This document shows, piece after piece, positions 1 to 8,984 of a stretch of 30,470 bases of DNA. Position 1 is the stretch's first letter; every line of letters starts with the position of its first letter. The notes under the pieces are model-generated. The model saw nothing but the letters and a program-made list of their open reading frames with translations, ran no database searches and was not told where the DNA came from. This stretch comes from UBA3071 sp965369635 (GTDB lineage Bacteria; Chloroflexota; Anaerolineae; UBA3071), in assembly GCA_965369635.1 (NCBI GenBank), contig CBDURC010000008.1:1-30470 (forward strand), in the 5' to 3' direction. The translations under genes were made by a program, and so were the position numbers.

Positions 1-1047
1 GCTTCGGGCAGCGTGGCTGTGGAGCCGGGCGGCAAGGTTCTGGAGGCCCGACACATCATCTTGGCCACGGGCGCACGGGCTCGCTCCATCCCTGGGTTGG
101 CGATAGACGGCGAGCGCATCATCACCAGCCGCCACGCCCTGGCGCGGGAGGAATGCCCAGAGTCCATCATCATCGTTGGCGCAGGAGCCATCGGCGTGGA
201 ATTTGCCCACCTCTACCACGTCTACGGCGCAAAGGTGACGCTGGTGGAGATGCTGCCCCGCATCCTGCCCTTGGAGGATGAGGAGATCAGCAAGACCCTG
301 ACCAGCTTGCTGAAGAGGCGAAAGATCGCCGTGCGCACTGGCACGCGCACCGAAGGGGCGACCATCACCGACGACAGCGTGGCCGTCCGGGTCAAGAGCG
401 CGGACAGCGAACAGGAGGAGACGCTGACCACCGAGGTAGTGTTGGTGGCCATCGGCGTGCAACCCAACAGCGACAACGTGGGCCTGGACACCGCCGGCGT
501 GAAGGTAGATCGGCGTGGCTTCGTACCAGTGGACGGTTTCATGCGCACCAATGTACCTGGCACCTATGCCATCGGCGACTTGACAGGCAAACTGCTGCTG
601 GCGCACGTGGCCAGTGCCCAGGGCATCGTCGCCGCTGAGCACATCGCTGGCCACAGGACTTTGCCCATTGAGGACTATGTCTTCATGCCCCGCTGCACCT
701 ACTGCCATCCTCAAGTGGCCAGCCTGGGACTCACGGAAACACAGGCGAACGAGCGAGGGCACGAGATCAAGGTAAGCCAATTCCCCTTCCGGGCCAATGG
801 CAAGGCACTGGGACTGGCCGAACGAGAGGGGTTCGTCAAGATCATCGCCGATACCGTCAGCGGTGAGATCCTGGGCGTGCATATGATCGGCCCCGAGGTG
901 ACGGAACTGCTGCCAGAACTGGCATTGGCCCGTACTCTGGAAGCGACATCAGAGGAAATCGCACGCACGGTACACGCCCACCCCACGCTGTCGGAAGCGA
1001 TCATGGAGGCCGCCCACGGCATCGAAGGGCAACCGATCCACGTCTGA
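1..1047 (+). CDS. lpdA: Dihydrolipoamide dehydrogenase (E3), 5'-truncated by the window edge
   Basis: This is the C-terminal three quarters of a class I pyridine nucleotide-disulfide oxidoreductase. The frame is open from base 1, so the FAD-binding N-terminus and the redox CxxxxC motif lie outside the window. Visible are the ILATGA motif, the NAD-binding GAGAIGVEFA Rossmann motif, the second FAD contact YAIGDLTG, and the dimerisation domain ending in HAHPTLSEAIMEA, which carries the catalytic His-Glu pair of lipoamide dehydrogenases. The expected role is reoxidising lipoyl groups of 2-oxoacid dehydrogenase or glycine cleavage complexes with NAD+. The usual THPEVASVG stretch reads CTYCHPQVASLG here, a Cys-rich variant. 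Mercuric or glutathione reductase is less likely because of the C-terminal motif. Confidence 0.9.
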   Translation, partial: ASGSVAVEPGGKVLEARHIILATGARARSIPGLAIDGERIITSRHALAREECPESIIIVGAGAIGVEFAHLYHVYGAKVTLVEMLPRILPLEDEEISKTLTSLLKRRKIAVRTGTRTEGATITDDSVAVRVKSADSEQEETLTTEVVLVAIGVQPNSDNVGLDTAGVKVDRRGFVPVDGFMRTNVPGTYAIGDLTGKLLLAHVASAQGIVAAEHIAGHRTLPIEDYVFMPRCTYCHPQVASLGLTETQANERGHEIKVSQFPFRANGKALGLAEREGFVKIIADTVSGEILGVHMIGPEVTELLPELALARTLEATSEEIARTVHAHPTLSEAIMEAAHGIEGQPIHV

Positions 1048-1052
1048 ACGCG

Positions 1053-1133
1053 AAGTCCACGAAGAGCAAACACGAAAGAAACGAAAACGGAACACAAAAC
1101 GCGAGGGGTAAGGGACACGAAAGAAGCGAAAAG
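1053..1133 (+). repeat. A-rich short tandem-repeat spacer (ACGAAA-type units)
   Basis: The spacer starts six bases after the lpdA stop and is built from imperfect repeats of CACGAAAG/ACGAAA words. A nearly identical word string, GGACACGAAAGAA followed by GCGAAAA, recurs at about 25702-25730 inside a decayed gene. No promoter was recognised in it. Confidence 0.6.
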
Positions 1134-1763
1134 ATGAGAGCACTAAGAACCTTTTGGCAAGCCATACGCGATCTGTACGAAGAGCTGATGCTCCTTGCCG
1201 GCGTGAGCGTGCTGTGGTGGCTGGCGGTGCTGCTGATCGTCCCCGGCCCACCAGCCACGGCCGGGCTCTGCTATGTGGCCCACCGCATCGCCCACGAACA
1301 GCGGGTGGAGTTCAGCTTCTTCTGGCAAGAAACCAAGAGGCAGTTCGGGAAGAGTTGGCAACTGGCCGGTGTCAACTTGCTGAGCTTGACCGTCGTTCTG
1401 GTCAACTTCATGTTCTACTTCCGACTTGAGAACGTCCTGCGCTACGCGGGTGTTGCTTGGATCTACGTCTTCCTGCTATGGCTGGTTGCACAGATATACC
1501 TGTTCCCCCTGTTGTTTGAGATGGAAGAGCCACGACTGCGGTGGCTCTTGCGCAACGCTCTGCTGCTCCCCCTGAGTCGTCCTGGCTACACTCTGCTGTT
1601 GCTGATGCTGCTGCTCGTTGCCACACTGCTCAGCACCGTTCTTCCCCTCCTGCTGATCATAGTCTGGCCTGCGCTTGTCGCCCTTGTGGGCGCTCGGGCC
1701 ACAGTAACCGTGATCGAGGACGTATCAGAACGCCAAGCGAAGCAGTCGGCCCAGGAATCGTAG
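1134..1763 (+). CDS. DUF624/YesL-like integral membrane protein
   Basis: The product is a 209-residue, very hydrophobic protein with about five membrane segments (roughly residues 19-38, 78-96, 103-127, 150-168 and 170-190). A cytoplasmic loop between the first two contains a WQETKRQFGKSW-like stretch. This layout, with the early PGPPATAG turn, resembles the DUF624 family typified by Bacillus YesL, whose biochemical function is unknown. The ATG at 1134 has no clear ribosome binding site because the spacer before it is repeat DNA, so the true start could be the ATG at 1188. It follows lpdA but probably has an unrelated function. Confidence 0.6.
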   Translation: MRALRTFWQAIRDLYEELMLLAGVSVLWWLAVLLIVPGPPATAGLCYVAHRIAHEQRVEFSFFWQETKRQFGKSWQLAGVNLLSLTVVLVNFMFYFRLENVLRYAGVAWIYVFLLWLVAQIYLFPLLFEMEEPRLRWLLRNALLLPLSRPGYTLLLLMLLLVATLLSTVLPLLLIIVWPALVALVGARATVTVIEDVSERQAKQSAQES

Positions 1764-1807
1764 CAGGCGAAGCATCGACACCTTTAGCGACGATTGAGTT
1801 GCCTTGT

Positions 1808-1875
1808 GGAGTGCGGAGTCTCCGGCTTGCCCCGTGTGGGACGGGGCTTGCCGCACGGCCGAGACTATGCACTCC
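1808..1875 (+). repeat. REP-like nested palindrome
   Basis: An imperfect 68-base hairpin. The outer arms GGAGTGCGGAGTCTC (1808-1822) and GAGACTATGCACTCC (1861-1875) pair except for two bases. The inner arms GCCCCGT (1829-1835) and ACGGGGC (1841-1847) pair perfectly around a five-base loop. It lies between the DUF624 gene and the sufR-like promoter. A related GCCCCGC/GCGGGGC hairpin lies 80 bases further on. Confidence 0.65.
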
Positions 1876-1901
1876 TATTAGTATCAAATACCTGATGCAA
1901 A

Positions 1902-1930
1902 TTGACAACAACGATGGGCTGTGCTACAAT
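1902..1930 (+). promoter_or_regulatory. Sigma-70-type promoter of the SufR-like gene
   Basis: A TTGACA -35 box (1902-1907) and a TACAAT -10 box (1925-1930) are separated by exactly 17 bases. The start codon is 75 bases downstream, leaving a leader of roughly 65 bases. Confidence 0.8.
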
Positions 1931-1951
1931 GGCACTGCAAAAAGAAGCCAC

Positions 1952-1970
1952 GCCCCGCTTGAGGCGGGGC
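1952..1970 (+). promoter_or_regulatory. GC-rich hairpin in the leader of the SufR-like gene
   Basis: GCCCCGC (1952-1958), loop TTGAG, GCGGGGC (1964-1970). It lies about 15 bases downstream of the likely transcription start and could be an operator or an RNA hairpin. No T-tract follows, so a simple terminator is unlikely. Confidence 0.45.
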
Positions 1971-2004
1971 ACGCCATCGCAGTGACACGGAAAGGGAGAG
2001 TACG

Positions 2005-2616
2005 GTGGAAACCGTTCGGCAGCGCATCTTGGGCATCTTGAAAGAGCGGGGGCAGGCTACGGTAGTTGATCTAGCGGAAGTGCTGAACCGCGCTCCGGTT
2101 TCGGTACGGCACCATCTGGACATCTTGCGTAGACGAGGAGTGATACGCATAGAAGGAGTGCAACGGCGCAAAACTCGTGGCCGCCCCAGGCATATCTATG
2201 TGTTAACTGAGGCTGCCAGCAGCTTCTTCCCTCACAGCTATGACCAACTGGCTCATGAGCTGCTAACCGAAATGAAGCACAGCCTGCCACCAGAGCAGGT
2301 GACAGCATTCTTCCAACGGCTGGCGACGGAGACAGCCGCTGGCCTTTCGACGGATCAGCAGCAACATGTCGAGGAACGGTTGGCAATGGCCGCGCGGTTC
2401 CTCTCCGCAAAGGGCTACCTGGCGCGCTGGGAGCGGCAAGATGGAGGCGGCTACCTGCTGCATGTGTTCAACTGCCCTTACGATGGCCTTGCAGCGGAAC
2501 ATGACGAGTTGTGTGAGATGGATCTGCTCCTCGTCAGCAAGCTGCTCAAGCTCACACCGCGCCGGGTGGCGCACGCAGTCGCTGGCGACCATCGCTGTAC
2601 GTATCTGATCGAGTAG
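2005..2616 (+). CDS. SufR-like winged-helix Fe-S-sensing transcriptional regulator
   Basis: A 203-residue DeoR/ArsR-type regulator. Residues 1-75 form a winged helix (helix-turn-helix around VVDLAEVLNRAPVSVRHHL, then a basic wing with TRGRPRHIY). The C-terminal half carries Cys157-x12-Cys170 and Cys198, with His190 and His196 nearby. This resembles the cluster-binding region of SufR, the repressor of suf Fe-S assembly genes; here only three cysteines are present, so a fourth ligand such as His would be needed. The GTG start is set by GGGAG at 1994-1998, six bases upstream. It precedes moaA and an Nfu-type carrier, both Fe-S related, which supports an Fe-S-responsive role. No suf genes are in the window. 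Confidence 0.75.
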   Translation: METVRQRILGILKERGQATVVDLAEVLNRAPVSVRHHLDILRRRGVIRIEGVQRRKTRGRPRHIYVLTEAASSFFPHSYDQLAHELLTEMKHSLPPEQVTAFFQRLATETAAGLSTDQQQHVEERLAMAARFLSAKGYLARWERQDGGGYLLHVFNCPYDGLAAEHDELCEMDLLLVSKLLKLTPRRVAHAVAGDHRCTYLIE

Positions 2617-2638
2617 GCTATGTACGAAGCAGAGATGG

Positions 2639-2700
2639 GTCAGCGGAACATCGGAAGGAGCGGAAAGGATAACCTTCCATTATTCCGCTGTTCCGCTGAC
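2639..2700 (+). repeat. Inverted short-repeat hairpin (GCGGAA units)
   Basis: Perfect 12-base arms GTCAGCGGAACA (2639-2650) and TGTTCCGCTGAC (2689-2700), with further GCGGAA and TTCCGC copies inside. It lies between the SufR-like gene and moaA. No T-run follows on the + strand, so it is not a classical terminator for the upstream gene. Confidence 0.7.
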
Positions 2701-2729
2701 AAAAACCACAAAACCAATGGAAGCTGACG

Positions 2730-3707
2730 ATGCGTGACTCCCTGGGCCGCCGCATTCACTACCTTCGCATCTCGCTGACCGATGCCTGCAACCTGCGCTG
2801 CGTCTACTGCATGCCCGAGACCATTCGCTTTCGTCCACCGACGGAGCTGTTGCAGGATGACGAGATACTGGCGATCGTGCGTGCGGCAGCCAACCTGGGC
2901 ATAGACAAAGTGCGGCTGACGGGGGGCGAGCCGACGGTGCGTGCCGGTGTTGTGGATCTGGTGCGCTCCATCGCTGCCGTGCCTGGCCTGCGTGATCTCT
3001 CCATGACCACCAACGGACTGCTGCTGCAGGAGATGGCGGAGCCCCTGGCCCGGGCGGGGTTGCGACGAGTCAACATCAGTCTGGACACGCTGGACCGGCA
3101 GAAATTCCTCTGCCTCACCAGGCGAGACCGCTTTGACGACGTGTGGGCGGGCATCGAGGCGGCGGAGGCAGCGGGGTTGGGGCCCATCAGGATCAATGTC
3201 GTTGTCGTGCGCGGCCACAACGAGGAGGACGTGGCCGATCTGGCCCGCCTGACGCTGGAGCGAAGCTGGGATATCCGCTTCATCGAGATGATGCCCTTCG
3301 GCCGGCTGACCGAGTTCGCCCTGGAGGCCGTAGTGCCTTCCGAAGAGACGAAGGGACGCATTGAGGCCGCGGTGGGGCCGCTGTTGCTGGAGTCTGGCGA
3401 GGACGGTCGGGACGCTGCCTGCTACTATCGGCTGCCGGGCGCTCGCGGTCGCATAGGTCTCATCAGTTCGGTGACAGCGCCGTTTTGCGAGCGCTGCAAT
3501 CGTTTGCGGGTCACGGCGGACGGCCGGCTGCGGCCTTGTCTGCTGCAAGACGCAGAGATGGACCTTCTGACGCCGCTACGGAACGGGTGCAGCTTCGAGG
3601 AATTGCAGGGATTGATCGCCGAAGGCATACGCAACAAGCCGCCGGGACACGGCCTGACGGAAGCGATACACCCTGAGGTGCGGGTCATGTCGCAGATCGG
3701 TGGGTGA
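2730..3707 (+). CDS. moaA: GTP 3',8-cyclase MoaA (molybdenum cofactor biosynthesis)
   Basis: Radical SAM enzyme for the first step of molybdopterin synthesis, turning GTP into 3',8-cyclo-GTP. At 325 residues it has the family's normal length. The N-terminal cluster is Cys20-x3-Cys24-x2-Cys27 in DACNLRCVYC; the GGEPTVR motif follows near residue 65. The second, substrate-binding cluster is Cys253-x2-Cys256-x13-Cys270, diagnostic of MoaA. The protein ends in Gly-Gly, the conserved tail needed for activity. No other Moco genes are nearby, so the gene is separated from moaC/moeA. Its neighbours (SufR-like regulator, Nfu carrier) suggest grouping by Fe-S dependence. Confidence 0.95.
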   Translation: MRDSLGRRIHYLRISLTDACNLRCVYCMPETIRFRPPTELLQDDEILAIVRAAANLGIDKVRLTGGEPTVRAGVVDLVRSIAAVPGLRDLSMTTNGLLLQEMAEPLARAGLRRVNISLDTLDRQKFLCLTRRDRFDDVWAGIEAAEAAGLGPIRINVVVVRGHNEEDVADLARLTLERSWDIRFIEMMPFGRLTEFALEAVVPSEETKGRIEAAVGPLLLESGEDGRDAACYYRLPGARGRIGLISSVTAPFCERCNRLRVTADGRLRPCLLQDAEMDLLTPLRNGCSFEELQGLIAEGIRNKPPGHGLTEAIHPEVRVMSQIGG

Positions 3708-3713
3708 AGTTCA

Positions 3714-3745
3714 AATCGGCAAATCAGCAAGTCGGCAAATCTGCA
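3714..3745 (+). repeat. Octamer tandem repeat (AATCGGCA type, four copies)
   Basis: Four consecutive 8-base units: AATCGGCA, AATCAGCA, AGTCGGCA, AATCTGCA. The array begins six bases after the moaA stop codon. Confidence 0.75.
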
Positions 3746-3788
3746 AGAGTGCAGATACGAAATCATGACGTAAGGAGTGACGGAAAAC

Positions 3789-4106
3789 ATGTCAAATCAA
3801 ACGAAGACGACCGAGACATCTGAGCTGGAAATGACCCTGCGCGAGCGGGTGGAGAAGGCGCTCGAGAAAGTGCGTCCCACGCTGCAGCGGGACGGCGGCG
3901 ACATCGAACTGCTGGATGTCGTGGATGGCGTGGCGAAGGTGAAGCTGCAAGGTGCCTGCGCTGGCTGTCCCATGTCGCAGATGACACTGACCTGGGGCGT
4001 AGAGCAGGCGCTGAAGAAGGAAGTGCCCGAAATCGTGCGCGTGGAGACCGACCAGCCGCTACCTTCCTTCGGCGGCATGCCTCTTGCCAGACCTGCGGCT
4101 AAGTAG
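3789..4106 (+). CDS. NifU C-terminal-domain protein (Nfu-type Fe-S carrier)
   Basis: A 105-residue single-domain Nfu protein. Residues 17-85 match the NifU C-terminal domain: LRERVEKALEKVRPTLQRDGG, then the C-x2-C motif GACAGCPMS that binds a bridging [4Fe-4S] cluster in the dimer. Expected role: delivery of Fe-S clusters to apoproteins, which fits the many radical SAM enzymes downstream. I chose the ATG at 3789 because AGGAG at 3773-3777 lies upstream of it, while the alternative in-frame GTG at 3777 overlaps that ribosome binding site. Confidence 0.9.
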   Translation: MSNQTKTTETSELEMTLRERVEKALEKVRPTLQRDGGDIELLDVVDGVAKVKLQGACAGCPMSQMTLTWGVEQALKKEVPEIVRVETDQPLPSFGGMPLARPAAK

Positions 4107-4122
4107 ATCAACAATCTGGATA

Positions 4123-4199
4123 GGACACGGATCAACGCGGATTTACACGAACGGGTTTGATTTGATCCGTGTCCTTCCGTGTCAATCCGTGTCCCAGAT
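4123..4199 (+). repeat. Inverted short-repeat element (CCGTGTC units)
   Basis: Perfect 13-base arms GGACACGGATCAA (4123-4135) and TTGATCCGTGTCC (4162-4174), followed by two more direct copies of (A/T)TCCGTGTC up to about 4195. It starts 16 bases after the nfu stop and reaches into the open frame upstream of rtcB, which is why the in-frame GTG at 4179 is not taken as the rtcB start. Confidence 0.75.
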
Positions 4200-4232
4200 T
4201 CTGATCCTGAAGTTCAGACAGAGGCGACGACG

Positions 4233-5684
<1,452 letters not shown>

Positions 5685-5700
5685 GGGATAGGGGGCGACG

Positions 5701-7170
5701 TTGCGCATCCTGTTCGTCGAGAAGCGAATCGACTACGAGCCACAGGGCATCATGAGCATGGCCTCCGTGCTCCAGCAGGCGGGGCACGAGGTGGCCCTGA
5801 CGCTGGCCACGCGGGAGGACCCCGTGGCGTTCGCCAGCGAGTACCGCCCGCACATCGTCGGCTACAGTGTGCTCACAGGCTCGCAGCGTTACTACTTCGA
5901 GCTCAACCACCGCATCAAGGCCGCGCTGGGCGGCTGCGTCTTCTCCGTCTTCGGCGGTCCGCACCCCACCTTCTTCCCGGAGATGATCGACGAGCCAGGC
6001 GTGGACGGCATCTGTATCGGTGAGGGGGAAGGGGCCATCGTAGACCTGGCCAACAGCCTGGCGGAGAACGGTGGTGGCAACGAGCAGGAGATGCGCCCAC
6101 ATCCCAACATCCTCAATTGGTGGTTCAAGCTCGACGGTCACGTCGTGCGCAACCGTGTGCGCCCGCTGATTCACGATCTGTCAGCACTGCCTCTGCCCGA
6201 CCGCACGCTGATCTACGACAAGCAGCCAGCACTGCGCAGCAGCCCCATCAAGCACTTCATGGCCGGGAGGGGCTGCCCTTTCAACTGCTCCTACTGCTTC
6301 AATCACGCCTACTACCAGATTTACGAGGGGGAGCGGCGCGGCCTCCAGCGCGGTGTGGATCACGTCATCGAGGAGGTCAACTGGGTGCGGGAGCGCTACG
6401 CGCTGGAGCACGTGGTATTCGTTGATGACATCTTCATCCTCAACAAGCACTGGCTGGAGGAGTTCGCCGAGAAGTGGCCACAGGAGGTAGGACTGTCTTT
6501 CTTCTGCAACGTACGGGCCAACCTCGTCCCCCGCAGGCCGGAGATTGTGCAGCTTCTGAAGCGGGCGGGCTGCACTACTGTCAGCATGGGCATCGAGACG
6601 GCCAACGACCGCATCCGCAACGAGTTACTGCGGCGACGCATGAGCCGCCAGGAGATGATCGAGACCGGGCGGCTGTTCAAGGAAGCAGGCATTCACCTCA
6701 CTGCCACCAACATGCTAGGGCTGCCCACGGGCAGCCTGGAAGACGACCTGGAGACCATGCGGTTCAACGCCGAGGTGCAGGTCAGCTACGCTCACGCCTT
6801 CCTGTTCCAGCCCTACCCAGGCACCGAGTTGGGCCAATTCACGCTGGAGCAGGGCCACATGACCGGCACATTCGAGGACATCTCGTCCGTTGCCTGGGAT
6901 CGTTCCATCCTCGTCTTCTCCAGCGAATCGGAGAAGCGACAGATAGAGCATCTGCAGCGCCTATTCGCCCTGGGTGTGGAGTGGCCGCGGCTGGAACCGC
7001 TCATCCGCCGGCTGATCAAGCTACCCCGCAATCGGCTGGTGGACGGGATCTTCTGGTGGATGCACAAGCTATTCAAGGGCTACGCCATCTACCGCCGCGT
7101 GCATCCCATCAAGACGAGCCCGCTTGATCTACTGCGGAACGCCACCCATTTTCTGCGTCTTGAAGCGTAG
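5701..7170 (+). CDS. B12-binding-fold radical SAM protein 1
   Basis: A 489-residue protein with an N-terminal Rossmann-like cobalamin-binding fold (residues 1-135; GGPHPTFFPE and IGEGEGAIVDL are typical) and a radical SAM domain starting at GRGCPFNCSYC (Cys192, Cys196, Cys199). The DxHxxG cobalamin-ligand motif is absent, as in many BchE-like members, so B12 would bind without a lower axial His. The Elp3-type strand FVDDIFILNK and GLPTGSLEDD loop follow. The C-terminus (about 400-489) is basic, with WWMHKLFKGY, and may contact a membrane. Substrate unknown. TTG start with AGGGGG at 5690-5695. First of five radical SAM genes on this strand; likely co-functional with the surface-glycan genes downstream. 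Confidence 0.8.
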   Translation: MRILFVEKRIDYEPQGIMSMASVLQQAGHEVALTLATREDPVAFASEYRPHIVGYSVLTGSQRYYFELNHRIKAALGGCVFSVFGGPHPTFFPEMIDEPGVDGICIGEGEGAIVDLANSLAENGGGNEQEMRPHPNILNWWFKLDGHVVRNRVRPLIHDLSALPLPDRTLIYDKQPALRSSPIKHFMAGRGCPFNCSYCFNHAYYQIYEGERRGLQRGVDHVIEEVNWVRERYALEHVVFVDDIFILNKHWLEEFAEKWPQEVGLSFFCNVRANLVPRRPEIVQLLKRAGCTTVSMGIETANDRIRNELLRRRMSRQEMIETGRLFKEAGIHLTATNMLGLPTGSLEDDLETMRFNAEVQVSYAHAFLFQPYPGTELGQFTLEQGHMTGTFEDISSVAWDRSILVFSSESEKRQIEHLQRLFALGVEWPRLEPLIRRLIKLPRNRLVDGIFWWMHKLFKGYAIYRRVHPIKTSPLDLLRNATHFLRLEA

Positions 7171-7171
7171 C

Positions 7172-7235
7172 GGTTTCAGGTTCCAAGGTTCCAGGTTTCA
7201 GGTTCAACCCGAAACTCGAAACCCGAAACGTGAAA
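7172..7235 (+). repeat. Inverted heptamer array (GGTTTCA then CCCGAAA)
   Basis: Nine near-perfect 7-base units with one extra base: GGTTTCA, GGTTCCA, (A)GGTTCCA, GGTTTCA, GGTTCAA, then CCCGAAA, CTCGAAA, CCCGAAA, CGTGAAA. The second half is roughly the reverse complement of the first, so the whole can fold. It begins one base after the stop codon of radical SAM gene 1. Confidence 0.85.
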
Positions 7236-7258
7236 CCTTCATACTCGGGAGATCTCAG

Positions 7259-8722
7259 TTGCGAGTCTTGTTGATCAACCCCGGATTTAGATTACCGATT
7301 GACACCCGCACCACCCCGCACCTGGGGCTGGCCTATCTTGGCGCAGTCTCCGAGCAACGCGGCGACGAGGTGCGCATCTACGACGGTGACGTGGAGGAGC
7401 AAGTGGTCGAGGAGATCGTGCAGGAGTTCCAGCCGCACATCGTGGGCATCACCGCCAATACGCCGCAGGTGATGGCCGCCTGGCGCACAGCCGCGGCCAT
7501 CAAGGCTCTGGTCGATGTGCCCGTGGTGCTGGGCGGCCCCCACGTCAGCATCGTGAGCCAGGATCTGGATTTCGAATCGGTGGGCCGGCCAGCAATAGAC
7601 ATCGTTGTGCGAGGCGAGGGGGAGACCATCTGGATCGAGCTGTGCCACCGCCTGGAGGACTTCCTGCGGAATCAGCCGGAGTTCAGCAGCGCGGCGCTGA
7701 TGCATCCGTCGGCGAAGGTGTGGGAGGGGCTGCCGGGCATCACCTATCAGACCAGCGACGGCGAATTGCTCCGCCACCCGGATCAGCCGCCCATCGCCGA
7801 TCTGGACGCGCTGCCCTGGCCCGCTTACCACCTCTTCAAGATGGAGCGTTACACAAACCTGCAGCCGACGGTGGACCGCGTCGAGGGGGCGCGCAGCTTC
7901 AGCATCATGACCTCCCGCGGCTGCCCCTACCGTTGCAGCTTCTGCTCGCAGTCCATCATGCCCGTGCGTTGGCGGGCCCGCTCGCCGGAGAACGTGCTGG
8001 CCGAGTGGCAACACCTTGTGGAAGACCTGGGCGCAGAGGAAATCGGCGTGCTGGACGACAGCGCCAACATCCAGCAACAACGGCTGCACGCACTCTGCGA
8101 TCTGCTCATCAAGCACAAACTGAACCACGTGCCCTGGATCTTCGTCAACGGCATCCGCGCCAACTTGGCCGACCGCGAGCTTCTGGCGCACATGAAGGCG
8201 GCGGGGCTCAAGCGCACCGCCTTCGGCGTGGAATCGGGCGACCAGGCCATTCTGAACAGCATCAACAAGCGCACTGACCTGGACACCATCCGCCAGGCCT
8301 TCCGCAACGCCAAAGAGGTGGGGGTGGAGACCATCGGCTTCTTCATCATCGGCCTGCCGGGCGAGACCGAGGAGACGATGGAGCGCACCATCCGCTTTGC
8401 CATCGAGATGGACCCGCTGGTGGCCAACTTCAGCATGATGACGCCGTTCCCGGGCACCAAGGTGTACGAGCAGGTGAAGCGCGAGGGACGCTTACTGATG
8501 GAGACCTGGGAGGATTACGTCTTCTTCGAGGGGCGGGCTCGCTATGAGATGGGCGATATGACGGTGGAACTGGTGGAGCGCAAGTGGCGGGAGGCCTATC
8601 GCCGCTTCTACCTGCGTCCCAGCCGCATTTGGCGCACGCTGCTGCGCAGAGAGACCTGGCTGCAATTGCCGCGCACACTGCGCATGGCCTGGCGGACTAT
8701 TATGCCGGGCGACGGGCAGTAG
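7259..8722 (+). CDS. B12-binding-fold radical SAM protein 2
   Basis: A 487-residue paralogue of the preceding product. It begins LLINPGFRLPID and has a Rossmann-like B12-binding domain (residues 1-135, with LGGPHVSIVSQD and VRGEGETI), no DxHxxG, and a radical SAM core at SRGCPYRCSFC (Cys222, Cys226, Cys229). VLDDSANI and FFIIGLPGETEETM loops are typical of the BchE/HpnP-like group; the tail is arginine-rich. Reaction unknown; class B methylation or another radical rearrangement are the usual options. I chose TTG 7259 because GGGAG at 7247-7251 is seven bases upstream; the frame extends to 7124 but that part is heptamer repeat and overlaps the previous gene. Confidence 0.8.
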   Translation: MRVLLINPGFRLPIDTRTTPHLGLAYLGAVSEQRGDEVRIYDGDVEEQVVEEIVQEFQPHIVGITANTPQVMAAWRTAAAIKALVDVPVVLGGPHVSIVSQDLDFESVGRPAIDIVVRGEGETIWIELCHRLEDFLRNQPEFSSAALMHPSAKVWEGLPGITYQTSDGELLRHPDQPPIADLDALPWPAYHLFKMERYTNLQPTVDRVEGARSFSIMTSRGCPYRCSFCSQSIMPVRWRARSPENVLAEWQHLVEDLGAEEIGVLDDSANIQQQRLHALCDLLIKHKLNHVPWIFVNGIRANLADRELLAHMKAAGLKRTAFGVESGDQAILNSINKRTDLDTIRQAFRNAKEVGVETIGFFIIGLPGETEETMERTIRFAIEMDPLVANFSMMTPFPGTKVYEQVKREGRLLMETWEDYVFFEGRARYEMGDMTVELVERKWREAYRRFYLRPSRIWRTLLRRETWLQLPRTLRMAWRTIMPGDGQ

Positions 8723-8723
8723 G

Positions 8724-8798
8724 GCAAGGGATGGGGGGACAAGGAGAAAACTTCCGTTGCTCCTTGTCTCCCCCTCACCTTGTCTCTCCCTCTCCCAT
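8724..8798 (+). repeat. Inverted short-repeat element with GGAGAAAA core
   Basis: Starts directly after the stop of radical SAM gene 2. G-rich words GGGCAAGG, GGGGGGACAAGGAG are followed by the core GAGAAAACTTCCGTTGCTCC and then inverted copies CTCCTTGTCTCC, CACCTTGTCTCTCC. GACAAGGAG (8738-8746) pairs perfectly with CTCCTTGTC (8760-8768). The core and architecture resemble the element at 25499-25575. Confidence 0.75.
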
Positions 8799-8903
8799 TA
8801 CCTGCGGCTGGCACAGATCTTCGATGCCCTGAGCTACTACGATGACCATCGGGATGAGATCGAACACTACATCGCCCTGAACCAGGTGCCGGTCAATGAC
8901 TGA
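8799..8903 (+). pseudogene. C-terminal remnant of a DUF433-type antitoxin-like gene
   Basis: An open stretch of 34 codons ending at TGA 8901-8903 reads LRLAQIFDALSYYDDHRDEI and continues with EHYIALN. This is the typical end of DUF433 proteins, small helix-turn-helix proteins usually paired with PIN-like toxins (family knowledge). The upstream part is missing: the frame runs straight into the repeat element at 8724-8798. No start codon or partner toxin is present, so it is a decayed fragment. Confidence 0.6.
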
Positions 8904-8984
8904 GTGTGCAAAGCCAGCTGTACACTCTCCAGGGCTGGATCCGCGGCTTGGCGTACTGAGCTTCGGGGTGCAGGGGAGATAGTA

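Noticed and set aside
2639..2700. Rho-independent terminator after the SufR-like gene
   Set aside because: The stem is strong but the following + strand bases are A-rich, with no T-run; its repeat-word composition fits the spacer element class better.
2640..3548. 302-codon open frame on the minus strand
   Set aside because: It lies opposite moaA, whose motifs are complete; the composition (His/Arg/Gln-rich) is that of an antisense shadow in GC-rich DNA.
4179..4232. N-terminal extension of rtcB from GTG 4179
   Set aside because: These codons are the CCGTGTC repeat, not conserved protein sequence; the ATG at 4233 fits the usual RtcB start.
7172..7235. CRISPR-like array
   Set aside because: Units are only 7 bases with no spacers between them, so it is a short tandem repeat and not a CRISPR.
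7124..7258. N-terminal extension of radical SAM gene 2
   Set aside because: It overlaps the end of gene 1 and reads through heptamer repeats; TTG 7259 has a proper ribosome binding site.
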